The translations under genes and the position numbers were made by a program. A stretch of DNA of 41,713 nt from an uncultured Eubacteriaceae bacterium (GTDB lineage Bacteria; Bacillota; Clostridia; Lachnospirales; CAG-274). Under the pieces are notes generated by a model that ran no database searches, was not told where the DNA came from, and worked only from the letters and a program-made list of their open reading frames with translations. Positions 1-7,725 of the stretch are shown here, one piece after another; position 1 is the first letter of the stretch; each line of letters opens with the position of its first letter. Location: contig CAOJPS010000004.1 of assembly GCA_948441255.1 (NCBI GenBank), positions 1-41,713 on the forward strand, in the 5' to 3' direction.

Positions 1-855
1 TTTCTTTATACAAAAATTTTGGTTGGATATATAAATGAATTGCATGAAAAGGGAGAATGTGAAAGGTTTTTTGACGTGTATAATAAAAGAGAACTTGAAC
101 TTGCCGCTCTTATGCATGATATAGGAAAAATAGTTATACCGAGAGAAATAATGAATAAGTCAACTCGTTTGGGGGACAAAATTAAAATTATATTACAGCG
201 TTTTGATTATTTGAAATGTTTGTATAAAATTGATTATTTGTCTGGCGAAATTTCTGAAGAAGAATGGATTGCCGCTGAAAAAGAGCTGAAAGAAATAAAA
301 ATAAAGATAAAAGAAATTAATCGACGTAACTCTTTGAACAAAGAGGAAATCGACTATATTAATAATATAGCGAAAAAATTTCATAAAAATCTTGACGGAG
401 AAATTATTAATTATTTGACTATAGGTGAAGCGGAATGTCTTGCTATACCTACAGGAAATCTTACGGACGCGGAACGTGAGATTATAAATTCTCATGTTAT
501 ATATACGGAAAAATATCTTAATAATATGACCCTTGGAAAGAGATTCTCAAGTATTGGAAAATGGGCCGGCGCTCATCACGAACTGCTTGACGGAAGCGGA
601 TATCCTAGGGGACTTAAAGGAGATGAGATTCCTTTTGAGTCCAGAATATTGACTGTTATTGATATATTTGAGGCTTTGACCTCAAGCGACAGACCTTATA
701 AAAAGGCTATGGCTAAAGAAAACGCTTTTGAGATTCTTCATAAAATGGCTGATGAAAATAAAATTGACAAAGAAGTATTGAGTTTATTTGAAGCCGCTGT
801 TAAATTGAGGGAAGAATGCCCGCAAGGGGGTAATTTATCTGATGAGGTGAAATAA
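1..855 (+). CDS. HD-GYP domain protein, 5' end outside window
   Basis: HD-GYP domains are usually cyclic-di-GMP phosphodiesterases. The frame is open to base 1, so the N-terminus, and any sensor domain, is missing; the TTG at 19 is only the first in-window start codon. Counting from that codon, the metal-site motif HDIGK lies at residues 33-37, the pair HH at 186-187, and the signature DGSGYP at 191-196. The region EALTSSDRPYKKA, typical of the end of this domain, follows. Unlike the compact domain, about 100 mostly charged residues (roughly 48-146) lie between HDIGK-IVIP and the helix LTDAEREIINSH. The stop codon overlaps the next start by one base, so the two genes are probably co-transcribed. 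The family call is firm; activity on c-di-GMP is inferred. Confidence 0.85.
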   Translation, partial: FLYTKILVGYINELHEKGECERFFDVYNKRELELAALMHDIGKIVIPREIMNKSTRLGDKIKIILQRFDYLKCLYKIDYLSGEISEEEWIAAEKELKEIKIKIKEINRRNSLNKEEIDYINNIAKKFHKNLDGEIINYLTIGEAECLAIPTGNLTDAEREIINSHVIYTEKYLNNMTLGKRFSSIGKWAGAHHELLDGSGYPRGLKGDEIPFESRILTVIDIFEALTSSDRPYKKAMAKENAFEILHKMADENKIDKEVLSLFEAAVKLREECPQGGNLSDEVK

Positions 856-1640
856 TGATAGCGATAATACCTGAATTAAGTGACTTGAGTAATTGTGTTG
901 AATTTGCGGAAAAAAATTCTTTGGGATTTGAATATAATGATTTTTATGAGCCTTGTATTTTAGATGATAAATTAGAATTGGACAAAAGAATAAATATATA
1001 TAAGAGTTTGAACAGACCATATAAAAAAGATACTTTGCACGGCGCTTTTTATGATATTATACATTTTAGTGTTGATGAAAAAATAAGAAATCACAGTATA
1101 TATAGAATGACGCAGTCTATGGAAGTCGCTGAAAAACTTGGCTGCAGAGGAGTTGTTTTTCATACTAACATTAGTCCTTGCTTTGCTCATTCTCAATGGT
1201 ATATTAATGATTGGCTTGAAAAAAGTGTTATTGCTTTGGAAAAGCTTTTTGAGTATGCCGGGGATATTGAAATATATTTTGAAAATATGCTTGACAACAG
1301 TCCAGAGTATTTATATATGCTTTCTGAAAGTATGAAAAACGAAAAGAGATTTGGAGTGTGTCTTGATGTGGCACATTTGATGGTGATGAGCGGAAAAACT
1401 GAAATTTGGTTTGAGAAACTTGCTCCTTTTATAAAACATTTTCATTTTAATGATAATAATTTGCTTTATGACGAGCATTTGACTATAGGTAATGGGAAAA
1501 TTGACTGGAAACAAGTCTCTGTTCTTTTAAAACAATATAACCTTTTTGATGGAAATATAAGTAAATTGATTGAGGTTAGGGGTTTGAAAAGCGCGGAGGA
1601 GAGTTTTAAGTATATTAAAGATAATGAGTTGTTTGTATAA
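855..1640 (+). CDS. TIM-barrel sugar phosphate isomerase/epimerase-like protein
   Basis: A 261-residue protein of the AP-endonuclease-2/xylose-isomerase-like TIM-barrel family. Barrel landmarks are visible: DTLHGAFYDI near residue 60, GVVFHTN near 100, YFENM near 142, FGVCLDVAHLM near 172, and HFHFNDNN near 195. The His, Glu and Asp of these strands usually bind the divalent metal. Substrate cannot be told from sequence; members act on sugars or sugar phosphates, or as endonuclease IV. The ATG overlaps the stop of the upstream HD-GYP gene (TAATG), which indicates translational coupling. A 55-bp palindromic element begins directly after the stop codon. Confidence 0.75.
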   Translation: MIAIIPELSDLSNCVEFAEKNSLGFEYNDFYEPCILDDKLELDKRINIYKSLNRPYKKDTLHGAFYDIIHFSVDEKIRNHSIYRMTQSMEVAEKLGCRGVVFHTNISPCFAHSQWYINDWLEKSVIALEKLFEYAGDIEIYFENMLDNSPEYLYMLSESMKNEKRFGVCLDVAHLMVMSGKTEIWFEKLAPFIKHFHFNDNNLLYDEHLTIGNGKIDWKQVSVLLKQYNLFDGNISKLIEVRGLKSAEESFKYIKDNELFV

Positions 1641-1641
1641 T

Positions 1642-1696
1642 GGAAACACCGTATAATTCAAAAAATTATTTTTATTATCCTTTGTGTGGTGTTTCC
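1642..1696. repeat. Short palindromic element, family 1 (55 bp)
   Basis: The element is bounded by inverted GGAAACACC / GGTGTTTCC ends. Its left 22 bases and right about 33 bases match the two ends of the 141-bp element at 5904-6044, with the centre missing. It therefore looks like an internal-deletion derivative of the same family. It fills the gap between the isomerase gene and the ribosome binding site region of tcdA. Confidence 0.75.
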
Positions 1697-1748
1697 TGAG
1701 AATCAAAATATAGGAAACGTTAGTGTTTTTGGAAAGAGGTACATAATT

Positions 1749-2498
1749 TTGAATCAGTTTTTAAGGACAGAATATTTATTTGGAAAAGATAATATGCGTA
1801 TATTTGAAAATTCTAAAATAGCTGTTTTTGGTATTGGGGGTGTAGGCGGTTATGTCGTGGAGGCACTGGTCAGGAGTGGTATTGGCGCTGTTGATTTGAT
1901 TGACAACGACAGGGTTTCAGTTTCTAATATTAATCGGCAGATTATCGCTACAATGAAAACAGTGGGAATGTATAAAGCAGATGTGATGAAAGAACGTGTT
2001 TTAGATATTAATCCCAATATAAAAGTTAAAGCTTATAAAGTATTTTATATGCCTGATACGTCAGACCAATTTGACTTTTCACAATACGATTATGTTGTTG
2101 ACGCTATTGATACAGTGACGGGAAAAATTGAATTGATTATAAACGCTCAAAATGCTAATGTTCCTATTATAAGTTCTATGGGAGCGGGAAATAAAGTTAA
2201 TCCTACAGAATTTAAAGTCGCGGACATATTTGAAACTTCTGTTTGTCCTCTCGCGAAGGTTATGAGGCGTGAACTGAAAAAAAGAGGGGTTAGAAAGCTT
2301 AAAGTTGTGTATTCCCAGGAAAAGCCTATTATTTCTGTTTATGATAATGATAATTGTGAGAATGATTTTGATTTTTACTCAAAAGATAGTGAAAATTCTA
2401 TAAGACGCAAACAGATTCCTGGGAGTGCTGCTTTTGTTCCGTCTGTCGCTGGACTTATTATTGCTGGCGAGGTTTTGAAAGATTTATCAAAACTGTAA
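1749..2498 (+). CDS. tcdA: tRNA threonylcarbamoyladenosine dehydratase (TcdA)
   Basis: TcdA is an E1/ThiF-like enzyme that uses ATP to convert t6A at position 37 of ANN-decoding tRNAs into cyclic ct6A. The frame is open from 1686, but the TTG at 1749 is chosen. It follows AAAGAGGT at a good distance, and translation from it begins LNQFLRTEYLFGK, the usual N-terminus of the family; the upstream codons lie in the palindromic element. The nucleotide-binding motif GIGGVGGYVVEAL, the acidic strand DLIDNDRVSVSNINRQ, and VVDAIDTVTGK are all present. The region SMGAGNKVNPTEF-VADIFETSVCPL is characteristic of TcdA rather than ThiF or MoeB. Length, about 249 residues, is normal. It appears to stand alone, followed by a repeat element. 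Confidence 0.92.
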   Translation: MNQFLRTEYLFGKDNMRIFENSKIAVFGIGGVGGYVVEALVRSGIGAVDLIDNDRVSVSNINRQIIATMKTVGMYKADVMKERVLDINPNIKVKAYKVFYMPDTSDQFDFSQYDYVVDAIDTVTGKIELIINAQNANVPIISSMGAGNKVNPTEFKVADIFETSVCPLAKVMRRELKKRGVRKLKVVYSQEKPIISVYDNDNCENDFDFYSKDSENSIRRKQIPGSAAFVPSVAGLIIAGEVLKDLSKL

Positions 2499-2505
2499 AA
2501 ATCAC

Positions 2506-2753
2506 GGCAAAGCCCCATATGCGCTGAGTTAAGACCGTGGGACGCTATCCCACACCCTGTAAGCCCTTTAAAAAGGGCTTAACCCTAAACTTTAACATGC
2601 AAAAACTATCGTTTTCGCTGATTATTTTAATAAACTATTCGAAAAACGTAGTTTTTCGTAAAAGTTTTTGCCTCGCTTTTTTCAAAAAGCGAGTGGAGTT
2701 TGAGGCAGAGCCTCAAGGTTTTTGCTAACTTAGTGCATATGGTGGCAAAGCCC
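2506..2753. repeat. MITE-like palindromic element with flanking direct repeats
   Basis: Imperfect inverted ends lie at 2516-2531 and 2726-2741 (CATATGCGCTGAGTTA against TAACTTAGTGCATATG). Outside them the direct repeat GGCAAAGCCC occurs at 2506-2515 and again at 2744-2753, which resembles a target-site duplication. The interior holds several hairpins, including GCCCTTTAAAAAGGGC near 2560. It also carries an 84-bp core (2640-2723) that recurs inverted at 38859-38940. An open frame at 2537-2728 lies wholly inside the element and is not taken as a gene. This element accounts for most of the 358-bp gap before the amidohydrolase. Confidence 0.75.
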
Positions 2754-2819
2754 AAAGGTTTTAATTTATTAAACGAATGTGATGTTTTCCAGAATTTTGT
2801 GGAAAAATTTTAAAGAATG

Positions 2820-2828
2820 TGATATAAT
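2820..2828 (+). promoter_or_regulatory. Extended -10 promoter for amidohydrolase gene
   Basis: TGATATAAT is a perfect extended -10 (TGnTATAAT) 28 bases before the chosen GTG start. No good -35 is evident at 17 bp, which is common for extended -10 promoters. The call rests on motif match only. Confidence 0.6.
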
Positions 2829-2856
2829 AATTCAATATTTGATTGGAGGTGTTTTT

Positions 2857-4137
2857 GTGAATATTAAATTGGAAAATATTCTCGCGGTTATAAGTGATGA
2901 GGATAATTATGAAATAAGAGAAACCAGTATATTTATAAAAGATGGGATTATTGCCGGAATTGATGATTTTGATGGAGTGTTTGAGGCGGATAAGGTTATT
3001 GACGGCAAAAATAAATTGGTTATTCCTGGGTTGATTAATTGTCATACACATACTTATATGTCTGTATTTAGAAATATAGCTGACGATTTGTCGTTTGATG
3101 AATGGCTTTTTAAAAATATTATGCCGAGAGAGGACAAACTTTCTTCTGAAGATGCTTATTGGGGCGCTTTGCTTTCCTGTATTGAAATGATTAAAACAGG
3201 CACTACTTGTTTTCTTGATATGCATATGTTTAAAAATCAGACCGCTAAAGCCACTGTTGATTCTGGTATGAGAGCTGTTATATCAAGAGGGCTTTCTGGC
3301 GAGAACAGAAGTGAAGACGGCGCTGTACGAAGAATTAATGAGGCTTTGGAGGAGTTTGAGGAATGGAAAAATGAAAAAAAGCTTTCGTTTATGCTTGCTC
3401 CTCACGCTATTTATACTTGTGGGACGGATTATATTAAATTTATTATTGATAAAGCTAAAGAATATAATCTGCCACTTCATACACATTTGTCTGAAACAAG
3501 ATATGAAGTTTCGGAATCTGAAAAAAATTATGGTATGACTCCTGTTCAGTATCTTGACAGCCTTGGTTTTTTTGAATTGAATACAGTTGCCGCTCATTGT
3601 GTGCATCTTAAAGACTCGGATTTTAAAATATTTAAGAAAAAAAATGTAAATGTGGTTTTAAATCCTAAGAGTAATATGAAACTGGGAAATGGATTCGCGC
3701 CTGTTTATAGAATGATTAATGAGGGAATTAACGTTTGTATGGGAACAGACAGTGCTGCAAGTAATAATAGTTTGAATTTATTTTCTGATATGAATTGTAC
3801 CGCTCTTATTCATAAGGCGGTAAATGAAAACCCTAAAGCTGTTACAGCTTTTGAGGTGTTTAAGGCGGCTACTATTAATGGAGCGAAGGCTCTTGGAATT
3901 AATTCGGGACAGATTAAAGAGGGAAAAGCTGCTGACCTTGCTATTCTTGATTTGAATTGTCCTCAGATGCGTCCGAAAAACAATATTATTGCGGCGCTTT
4001 CTTATTCCGCTAATGGTTCGGAGGTTGATACGGTTATTATTGACGGTGAGATTGTTATGGAAAACAGAAAATTGTTGAATGTTGATGAAAATGAGGTTTA
4101 TGAAAGTGTTGAGAAAATAGCTGAAAAAATAAAATAA
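2857..4137 (+). CDS. mtaD: Amidohydrolase, 5'-methylthioadenosine/S-adenosylhomocysteine deaminase type
   Basis: This metal-dependent deaminase of the SsnA/MtaD branch would deaminate the adenine ring of MTA, SAH or adenosine to the inosine form. The frame opens at 2779, but the GTG at 2857 is chosen because GGAGGT sits at 2845-2850. Counting from it, metal ligands are visible as HTH at 63-65, His210 in LHTHLSE, His247 in AAHCVH, and Asp298 in MGTDSAAS. Glu213 follows the third His as the usual catalytic acid. The C-terminal beta-sandwich motif GKAADLAILDL is present. The gene ends 22 bases before the SAH hydrolase-type start, so the two probably act on one metabolite. Exact substrate preference is inferred. 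Confidence 0.82.
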   Translation: MNIKLENILAVISDEDNYEIRETSIFIKDGIIAGIDDFDGVFEADKVIDGKNKLVIPGLINCHTHTYMSVFRNIADDLSFDEWLFKNIMPREDKLSSEDAYWGALLSCIEMIKTGTTCFLDMHMFKNQTAKATVDSGMRAVISRGLSGENRSEDGAVRRINEALEEFEEWKNEKKLSFMLAPHAIYTCGTDYIKFIIDKAKEYNLPLHTHLSETRYEVSESEKNYGMTPVQYLDSLGFFELNTVAAHCVHLKDSDFKIFKKKNVNVVLNPKSNMKLGNGFAPVYRMINEGINVCMGTDSAASNNSLNLFSDMNCTALIHKAVNENPKAVTAFEVFKAATINGAKALGINSGQIKEGKAADLAILDLNCPQMRPKNNIIAALSYSANGSEVDTVIIDGEIVMENRKLLNVDENEVYESVEKIAEKIK

Positions 4138-4158
4138 CTGATTTTGGAGGTTTTTGAA

Positions 4159-5397
4159 TTGAAAAGTGAGATTTATGATTTGAATCTTTGGGAAAGCGGA
4201 CAAAAGAAAATTGACTGGGTAAAACAAAATATGGATTTACTTAGAAGTATTGAAGAAGAATTTTCTAAAGATAAGCCTTTTGCTGGACTAAAAATTGCTC
4301 TTTCTATTCATCTTGAGGCTAAAACGGCTTATTTATGTAAGGTTTTGGCGGCAGGCGGAGCACAAATGTATGTTACGGGAAGCAACCCTTTATCGACGCA
4401 GGACGATGTCGCGGCGGCTCTTGTTCACGATGGACTTAATGTTTTCGCTAAATACGGCGCTACAGAGGAAGAGTATGAAAGACATATTTCTAAAGTTATT
4501 GAAGCGGGGCCTAATATTATTATTGATGATGGCGGTGATTTGGTTAATTTGATTCACAACAAATATCCAGAAAAGATTGCTGATGTAATTGGCGGGTGCG
4601 AGGAAACAACTACAGGGATTATTCGCCTTATTGGTATGAATAAAGAAAACAAGCTTAAATTTCCTATGGTTTTGGTGAATAATGCTAAGTGCAAATATTT
4701 ATTTGACAATAGATATGGAACGGGTCAGTCTGTTTGGGACGGAATTAATAGAACTACTAATTTAATTGTTGCTGGAAAAAATGTTGTTGTCGCTGGATAT
4801 GGCTGGTGTGGAAAAGGCGTCGCTATGCGGGCAAAGGGACTTGGCGCTTCTGTTATTGTTACGGAAATTGACCCCATTAAGGCTATGGAAGCTGTTATGG
4901 ATGGCTTTAAGGTTATGAAAATGGAGGAAGCCGCTAAAATAGGTGATTTCTTTGTTACTGTGACTGGATGCTGTGATGTTATTACTGAAAATTCTTTTAA
5001 AGTTATGAAAGACGGCGCTATTTTATGCAACGCTGGTCATTTTGATGTTGAGGTTGATGTTAAGGGGCTTAAGAAAATCGCTGTTGAGGAAAAAGCGGCG
5101 AGAAATAATATTATGGGATATAGAATGCAAAATGGTAATTGGCTTTATGTTATAGCGGAAGGCAGGTTGGTTAATCTTGCCGCCGGCGACGGGCATCCTG
5201 CCGAGATTATGGATATGAGTTTTGCTATTCAAGCTTTGAGCGCTTTATATCTTGTTAAGAATAAAGGCTCTTTTGATGAAAATATTATTTATGTTCCAGA
5301 GGAAGTTGATAAGGAAGTTTCCAGAAGAAAGCTTAAATTTTGGAATCTTCAAATCGATGAACTTACAGAAAAGCAAAAAAAATATTTGAACATATAG
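4159..5397 (+). CDS. ahcY: S-adenosylhomocysteine (or S-inosylhomocysteine) hydrolase
   Basis: An NAD-dependent hydrolase of the SAH hydrolase family in the methyl cycle. The TTG at 4159 is chosen because GGAGG lies 8 bases upstream; the frame is open from 4144. Visible sites: EETTT at 149-153, K179, D183 and N184 in KYLFDN, the Rossmann motif GYGWCGKG at 213-220 and NAGHFD near 290. Three features depart from the human-type enzyme. The adenine-pocket segment reads HLEAKTA, giving Glu and Lys at human T57 and E59. The Cys after FDNxYG is Thr. The protein stops at ELTEKQKKYLNI without the KPDHYRY tail. These are traits of the short archaeal/Thermotoga-type branch. With the deaminase gene just upstream, the true substrate could be S-inosylhomocysteine. 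Confidence 0.88.
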   Translation: MKSEIYDLNLWESGQKKIDWVKQNMDLLRSIEEEFSKDKPFAGLKIALSIHLEAKTAYLCKVLAAGGAQMYVTGSNPLSTQDDVAAALVHDGLNVFAKYGATEEEYERHISKVIEAGPNIIIDDGGDLVNLIHNKYPEKIADVIGGCEETTTGIIRLIGMNKENKLKFPMVLVNNAKCKYLFDNRYGTGQSVWDGINRTTNLIVAGKNVVVAGYGWCGKGVAMRAKGLGASVIVTEIDPIKAMEAVMDGFKVMKMEEAAKIGDFFVTVTGCCDVITENSFKVMKDGAILCNAGHFDVEVDVKGLKKIAVEEKAARNNIMGYRMQNGNWLYVIAEGRLVNLAAGDGHPAEIMDMSFAIQALSALYLVKNKGSFDENIIYVPEEVDKEVSRRKLKFWNLQIDELTEKQKKYLNI

Positions 5398-5418
5398 AGG
5401 AGAAATATAAAATTTTTG

Positions 5419-5475
5419 AGTGATACGGATGGATATTTTAAGAATGAAGTCTGTATCACTTTTTATATTTTTTAG
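5419..5475 (+). terminator. Rho-independent terminator after ahcY
   Basis: An 11-bp stem with one mismatch (AGTGATACGGA at 5419-5429 with TCTGTATCACT at 5450-5460) is followed by TTTTTATATTTTTT. It lies 22 bases after the ahcY stop and should end the mtaD-ahcY transcript. Confidence 0.8.
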
Positions 5476-5690
5476 GTGTTTAATATATTAAAACTATAAT
5501 TAATAGAAAATTCTTTTTTGTTTTGTATGATTATCATCTGGATTTTTTAACAAGTTTATTTTTTTGGAAAAATAAATAAAAAACGATAATGCGTCTTATC
5601 TTTTTAAAGTAAAATTATACAATAAAATCAAAAATAAATTTGATATTTATAAAAAATTATAAAAATTTTTGTGAATATGTCATAATAGTA

Positions 5691-5719
5691 TTGACCTTTT
5701 TTGTATATTGTGTTATAAA
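5691..5719 (+). promoter_or_regulatory. Sigma-A-type promoter in the 5.4-6.1 kb gap
   Basis: TTGACC (5691-5696) and TATAAA (5714-5719) are separated by exactly 17 bp and preceded by very AT-rich sequence that could act as an UP element. No coding frame of note follows for 370 bases. It may drive a small RNA ending at the hairpin near 5890, a purM leader, or both. Confidence 0.5.
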
Positions 5720-5725
5720 TATATA

Positions 5726-5897
5726 TGTGTCTATTTAATGAATTGGTGAAACAGACGCTTATTTATGAATTAAAATTTTACATATTGTTTTACTGTTAAA
5801 TACTGTTTATTGAAAAATCTTAATTATGCGAAAATAATAAAGAGAATGAACAAGCAAAATTTAATGAGGCTTGATATATTAAGATTTTTTTATTTTG
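5726..5897 (+). ncRNA. Candidate small RNA or leader
   Basis: This noncoding stretch lies between a good promoter and a terminator-like structure. Near its 5' end it can form GTCTATTT...AAACAGAC (5729-5756). At its 3' end AAAAATCTTAAT (about 5814-5825) can pair with ATTAAGATTTTT, followed by more T residues and TATTTT. The 3' half resembles a repeat copy at 22605-22707. It matches no riboswitch or known RNA family that I recognise; in particular, no purine riboswitch core is seen. Confidence 0.3.
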
Positions 5898-5903
5898 AGC
5901 TAA

Positions 5904-6044
5904 GGAAATGCCGCATAATTCAAAAAATAAAAATAATTTTAGCGTGAGCTGCAAAAAAATTGAGCAGAAGTGCGAGTTTTTAAACTTGCTTGGAGCGTAT
6001 TTTTTTGCGAAATTATTTTTATTTCCTCTTTGTGCGGTGTTTCC
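5904..6044. repeat. Palindromic MITE-like element, family 1 (141 bp)
   Basis: Inverted ends GGAAATGCCGCA (5904-5915) and TGCGGTGTTTCC (6033-6044) enclose perfect inner arms AAATAAAAATAATTT and AAATTATTTTTATTT. The centre contains a further near-palindrome, GCGAGTTTTTAAACTTGC. Flanks CTAA (5900-5903) and CTGA (6045-6048) look like a slightly decayed 4-bp target duplication. There is no coding capacity. A shortened relative is at 1642-1696. Confidence 0.8.
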
Positions 6045-6088
6045 CTGAAAGTTTTGCGAATTGTTTTAAATTTAAGGAGGATATTTGA

Positions 6089-7114
6089 ATGGACTATAAA
6101 TCGGCAGGCGTTGATGTTGAGGCAGGATATAAATCCGTTGAACTTATGAAAAAATATGTCAAAGGCACTTTTAGAAAGGAAGTTATGACTGATTTGGGAG
6201 GTTTTGGCGGACTTTTTTCAATTGCTAAAGCTAAGGATATGAAAGAGCCGGTTCTTGTTTCTGGTACTGACGGAGTTGGAACAAAGCTTAAGCTTGCTTT
6301 TATAATGAATAAGCACGATACTATTGGTATTGACGCGGTTGCTATGTGTGTTAATGACGTTGTTTGCAGCGGAGCTGAACCTTTGTTTTTTTTGGATTAT
6401 ATTGCCTGCGGTAAAAATTTTCCGGAAAAAATCGCTCTTATTGTTAAGGGAGTAGCTGAGGGCTGCGAACAGGCCGGAGCATCTCTTATTGGAGGGGAAA
6501 CCGCTGAAATGCCAGGATTTTATCCTGCTGATGAATATGACCTTGCTGGTTTTACAGTTGGTATACTTGATAAGGCTAACGTTATTGACGGGAGCGAAAT
6601 TATGGAGGGAGATGTTCTTATAGGAATAGCGTCAAGCGGAATCCATTCAAACGGTTATTCTCTTGTGAGAAAGGTTTTTGATATTTCAGAAGAAACAGTG
6701 CAACAATATTTTGACGAACTTGGATTGACTTTGGGAGAAGCTTTGCTTATTCCTACAAAGATTTATGTTAAATCTGTTTTGGAGCTTATTAAGAATATTA
6801 AGGTTAAAGGTATAAGCCATATTACTGGAGGCGGGTTTGTTGAAAATATTCCGCGAATGCTCCCTGACGGAATAAAGGCGGTTATTAATGAGGGGACTTG
6901 GCCTGTTTTGCCTGTTTTTGAACTTTTGCAGAAAAAGGGAGATATTGATAGAATGTCTATGTATAATACTTTTAATATGGGTATTGGTATGGTTTTGGCA
7001 GTTGATAAGGCCGACGCTGAAAAGACAATTGATATTCTTGAAAAACAGGGGGAAAAGGCTTATATAATTGGAGAAACAGCCAAAGGAGATGGAATTGATA
7101 TATGCTTAAAATAG
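6089..7114 (+). CDS. purM: Phosphoribosylformylglycinamidine cyclo-ligase (AIR synthetase)
   Basis: PurM closes the imidazole ring in purine synthesis, making AIR from FGAM with ATP. At 341 residues it is a full-length family member. Signature stretches are [12 protein letters not shown] at the N-terminus, [15 protein letters not shown] near residue 58, [23 protein letters not shown] near 85-107, [11 protein letters not shown] near 138, [14 protein letters not shown] near 180 and [13 protein letters not shown] near 245. The ATG follows AAGGAGG. The gene overlaps purN by 13 bases. No purF, purH, purE or purC is present in the window, so the set is partial. The upstream region holds a MITE-like insertion. 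Confidence 0.96.
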   Translation: MDYKSAGVDVEAGYKSVELMKKYVKGTFRKEVMTDLGGFGGLFSIAKAKDMKEPVLVSGTDGVGTKLKLAFIMNKHDTIGIDAVAMCVNDVVCSGAEPLFFLDYIACGKNFPEKIALIVKGVAEGCEQAGASLIGGETAEMPGFYPADEYDLAGFTVGILDKANVIDGSEIMEGDVLIGIASSGIHSNGYSLVRKVFDISEETVQQYFDELGLTLGEALLIPTKIYVKSVLELIKNIKVKGISHITGGGFVENIPRMLPDGIKAVINEGTWPVLPVFELLQKKGDIDRMSMYNTFNMGIGMVLAVDKADAEKTIDILEKQGEKAYIIGETAKGDGIDICLK

Positions 7115-7725
7115 GAGTTCTCGTTTCAGGCGGGGGAACTAATTTACAAGCTATTATTGACGCTATTGACGCGGGGAAAATTAATGGTGAAATTGTCGCC
7201 GTTGTGAGCAACAGAAAAGACGCTTACGCCCTTGAACGCGCAAAAAAGCATAATATCGAAACGGCTTGGATTTCAAAAAAACAGTTTGTCTCTTTTGATG
7301 AATATGAAGACGCTTTAATTGATTATTTTAAGGCAAAAAATGTTGGTCTTGTTATTTTTGCCGGTTTTATGGTTATATTGACTTCAAAGTTTGCTGACGC
7401 TTTTAAAAATAAAATTATTAATATTCACCCTTCTCTCATACCATCTTTCTGCGGAAAGGGATTTTATGGACTGAAAGTACACGAGGCTGCTTTGGCTAAA
7501 GGTGTTAAAGTTACAGGCGCTACGGTTCATTTTGTTGATTCTGAAGCTGATACTGGTCCTATTATCTTGCAAAAGGCTGTTGAGGTGAAAGAGGGAGATA
7601 CTCCCGAAATTTTACAAAAAAGAGTTATGGAGCAGGCGGAATGGGTTATTTTTCCGGAGGCTGTCAGGCTTTTTGCGGAAGAAAAGCTTGTTGTTGAAAA
7701 TAACATTGTTAGGAGAGTTGATTGA
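7102..7725 (+). CDS. purN: Phosphoribosylglycinamide formyltransferase (PurN)
   Basis: PurN transfers the formyl group of 10-formyltetrahydrofolate to GAR. The protein begins [17 protein letters not shown], the phosphate-binding start of the family. The catalytic Asn and His are in NIHPSLIPS near residue 111, and the catalytic Asp is in [10 protein letters not shown] near 147. The loop normally read as SFPG is SFCG here, a mild variant. The ATG lies inside the end of purM and the stop TGA shares its A with the purD ATG (TGATG), so translation of the three genes is coupled. Confidence 0.95.
   Translation: MLKIGVLVSGGGTNLQAIIDAIDAGKINGEIVAVVSNRKDAYALERAKKHNIETAWISKKQFVSFDEYEDALIDYFKAKNVGLVIFAGFMVILTSKFADAFKNKIINIHPSLIPSFCGKGFYGLKVHEAALAKGVKVTGATVHFVDSEADTGPIILQKAVEVKEGDTPEILQKRVMEQAEWVIFPEAVRLFAEEKLVVENNIVRRVD

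Noticed and set aside
2537-2728. 63-codon open frame on the plus strand
   Set aside because: It lies entirely inside the repeat element, has no RBS, and its second half translates the palindromic core shared with 38859-38940.
5526-5537. Fur-box-like palindrome ATGATTATCAT
   Set aside because: Only the 11-base centre fits; the full 19-base site is not formed, and neither neighbour is an iron gene.
5726-6088. Purine riboswitch before purM
   Set aside because: The conserved core segments and the expected three-way junction are not found. The region is better explained by repeats and the MITE-like element.
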